From Bacillota bacterium (lineage in GTDB: Bacteria; Bacillota; Clostridia; Lachnospirales; Cellulosilyticaceae): DNA of 12,819 bases. Numbering within the stretch: the first letter of the stretch is position 1; the number at the start of each line of letters is the position of its first letter. The DNA is taken from the NCBI GenBank assembly GCA_023412455.1, contig JAEYNQ010000020.1:1-12819 (forward strand). The letters run 5' to 3'. Shown one piece after another: positions 12,712-12,819 of this stretch. Made by a program: the position numbers and the translations under genes. The notes beneath the pieces were generated by a model. The model ran no database searches, was not told where the DNA came from, and worked only from the letters and a program-made list of their open reading frames with translations.

Positions 12712-12819
12712 GCGGATGCAAATGTGCAAGTGAAACAGATGAATGGCATGGATGGGAATGCAGCATTACAGAAGGACCATGTATGTATTTTATTCCAGAT
12801 AGCAAACAGTGTGCTAAGG
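12708..12819 (+). CDS. Cysteine-rich small phage protein, 3' end outside window
   Basis: The visible 37 codons read MSGCKCASETDEWHGWECSI, then CMYFIPDSKQCA, with cysteines at 4, 6, 18, 25 and 35. The density and pairing suggest zinc binding. The ending PDSKQCA is a pattern I associate with small early-region phage proteins, but I cannot name it. The ATG overlaps the previous stop, and AGAGGAGGAA lies upstream. Confidence 0.7.
   Translation, partial: MSGCKCASETDEWHGWECSITEGPCMYFIPDSKQCAK

Noticed and set aside
12549..12749. Minus-strand open frame of 66 codons
   Set aside because: Antisense to two consecutive rightward genes joined by an ATGA overlap, with serine-rich non-protein-like composition.

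Overview
The window suggests a low-GC Bacillota chromosome (strong AGGAGG-type ribosome binding sites, TTGAAT/TATAAT promoters, AT-rich DNA). The host gene order mltG - trmR - trhP matches the Bacillus subtilis yrrL-yrrM-yrrO block, and a dipicolinate synthase (dpaB/spoVFB) fragment points to a spore-former or a lineage descended from spore-formers. A Negativicutes or clostridial host is a guess from overall feel; the genus cannot be fixed from this sequence.

Region 1 (1-5160) is host chromosome. It holds the 3' part of an EamA/DMT permease, a possible decayed gene fragment and a bidirectional terminator. The leftward block follows: mltG (septal murein processing), then trmR-trhP (tRNA wobble-uridine 5-hydroxylation and its methylation). 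mltG has its own promoter (4059-4087) and terminator (2900-2920). trmR-trhP has a separate promoter directly behind that terminator. Divergent from mltG is a rightward gene that looks like a serine recombinase without its catalytic residues. It converges on the dpaB remnant across a large bidirectional terminator.

Region 2 (about 5161-5420) is the junction. The last 85 or so codons of dpaB are present on the minus strand, and homology stops at about 5413-5418, inside the last codons of a large serine recombinase gene. This is best read as one attachment-site half of a prophage inserted in dpaB. The 5' half of dpaB and the other attachment half should lie beyond the right edge of the window.

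Region 3 (5387-12819) is the left part of a temperate phage-type element. A leftward lysogeny operon contains an ImmR/CI-like repressor, an ImmA/IrrE metalloprotease, a 66-codon unknown gene and the large serine integrase. A divergent control region carries two near-mirror promoters, each with a palindromic operator in its spacer, plus further operator-like sites. The rightward early operon contains a Cro-like regulator, several small unknown genes, a second XRE-type regulator, a replisome organizer with a possible internal origin, and a series of tightly packed small phage genes running off the right edge. The repressor probably holds both promoters. ImmA would inactivate the repressor on induction, the early operon would start replication, and the integrase (with an unidentified directionality factor) would excise the element and restore dpaB.
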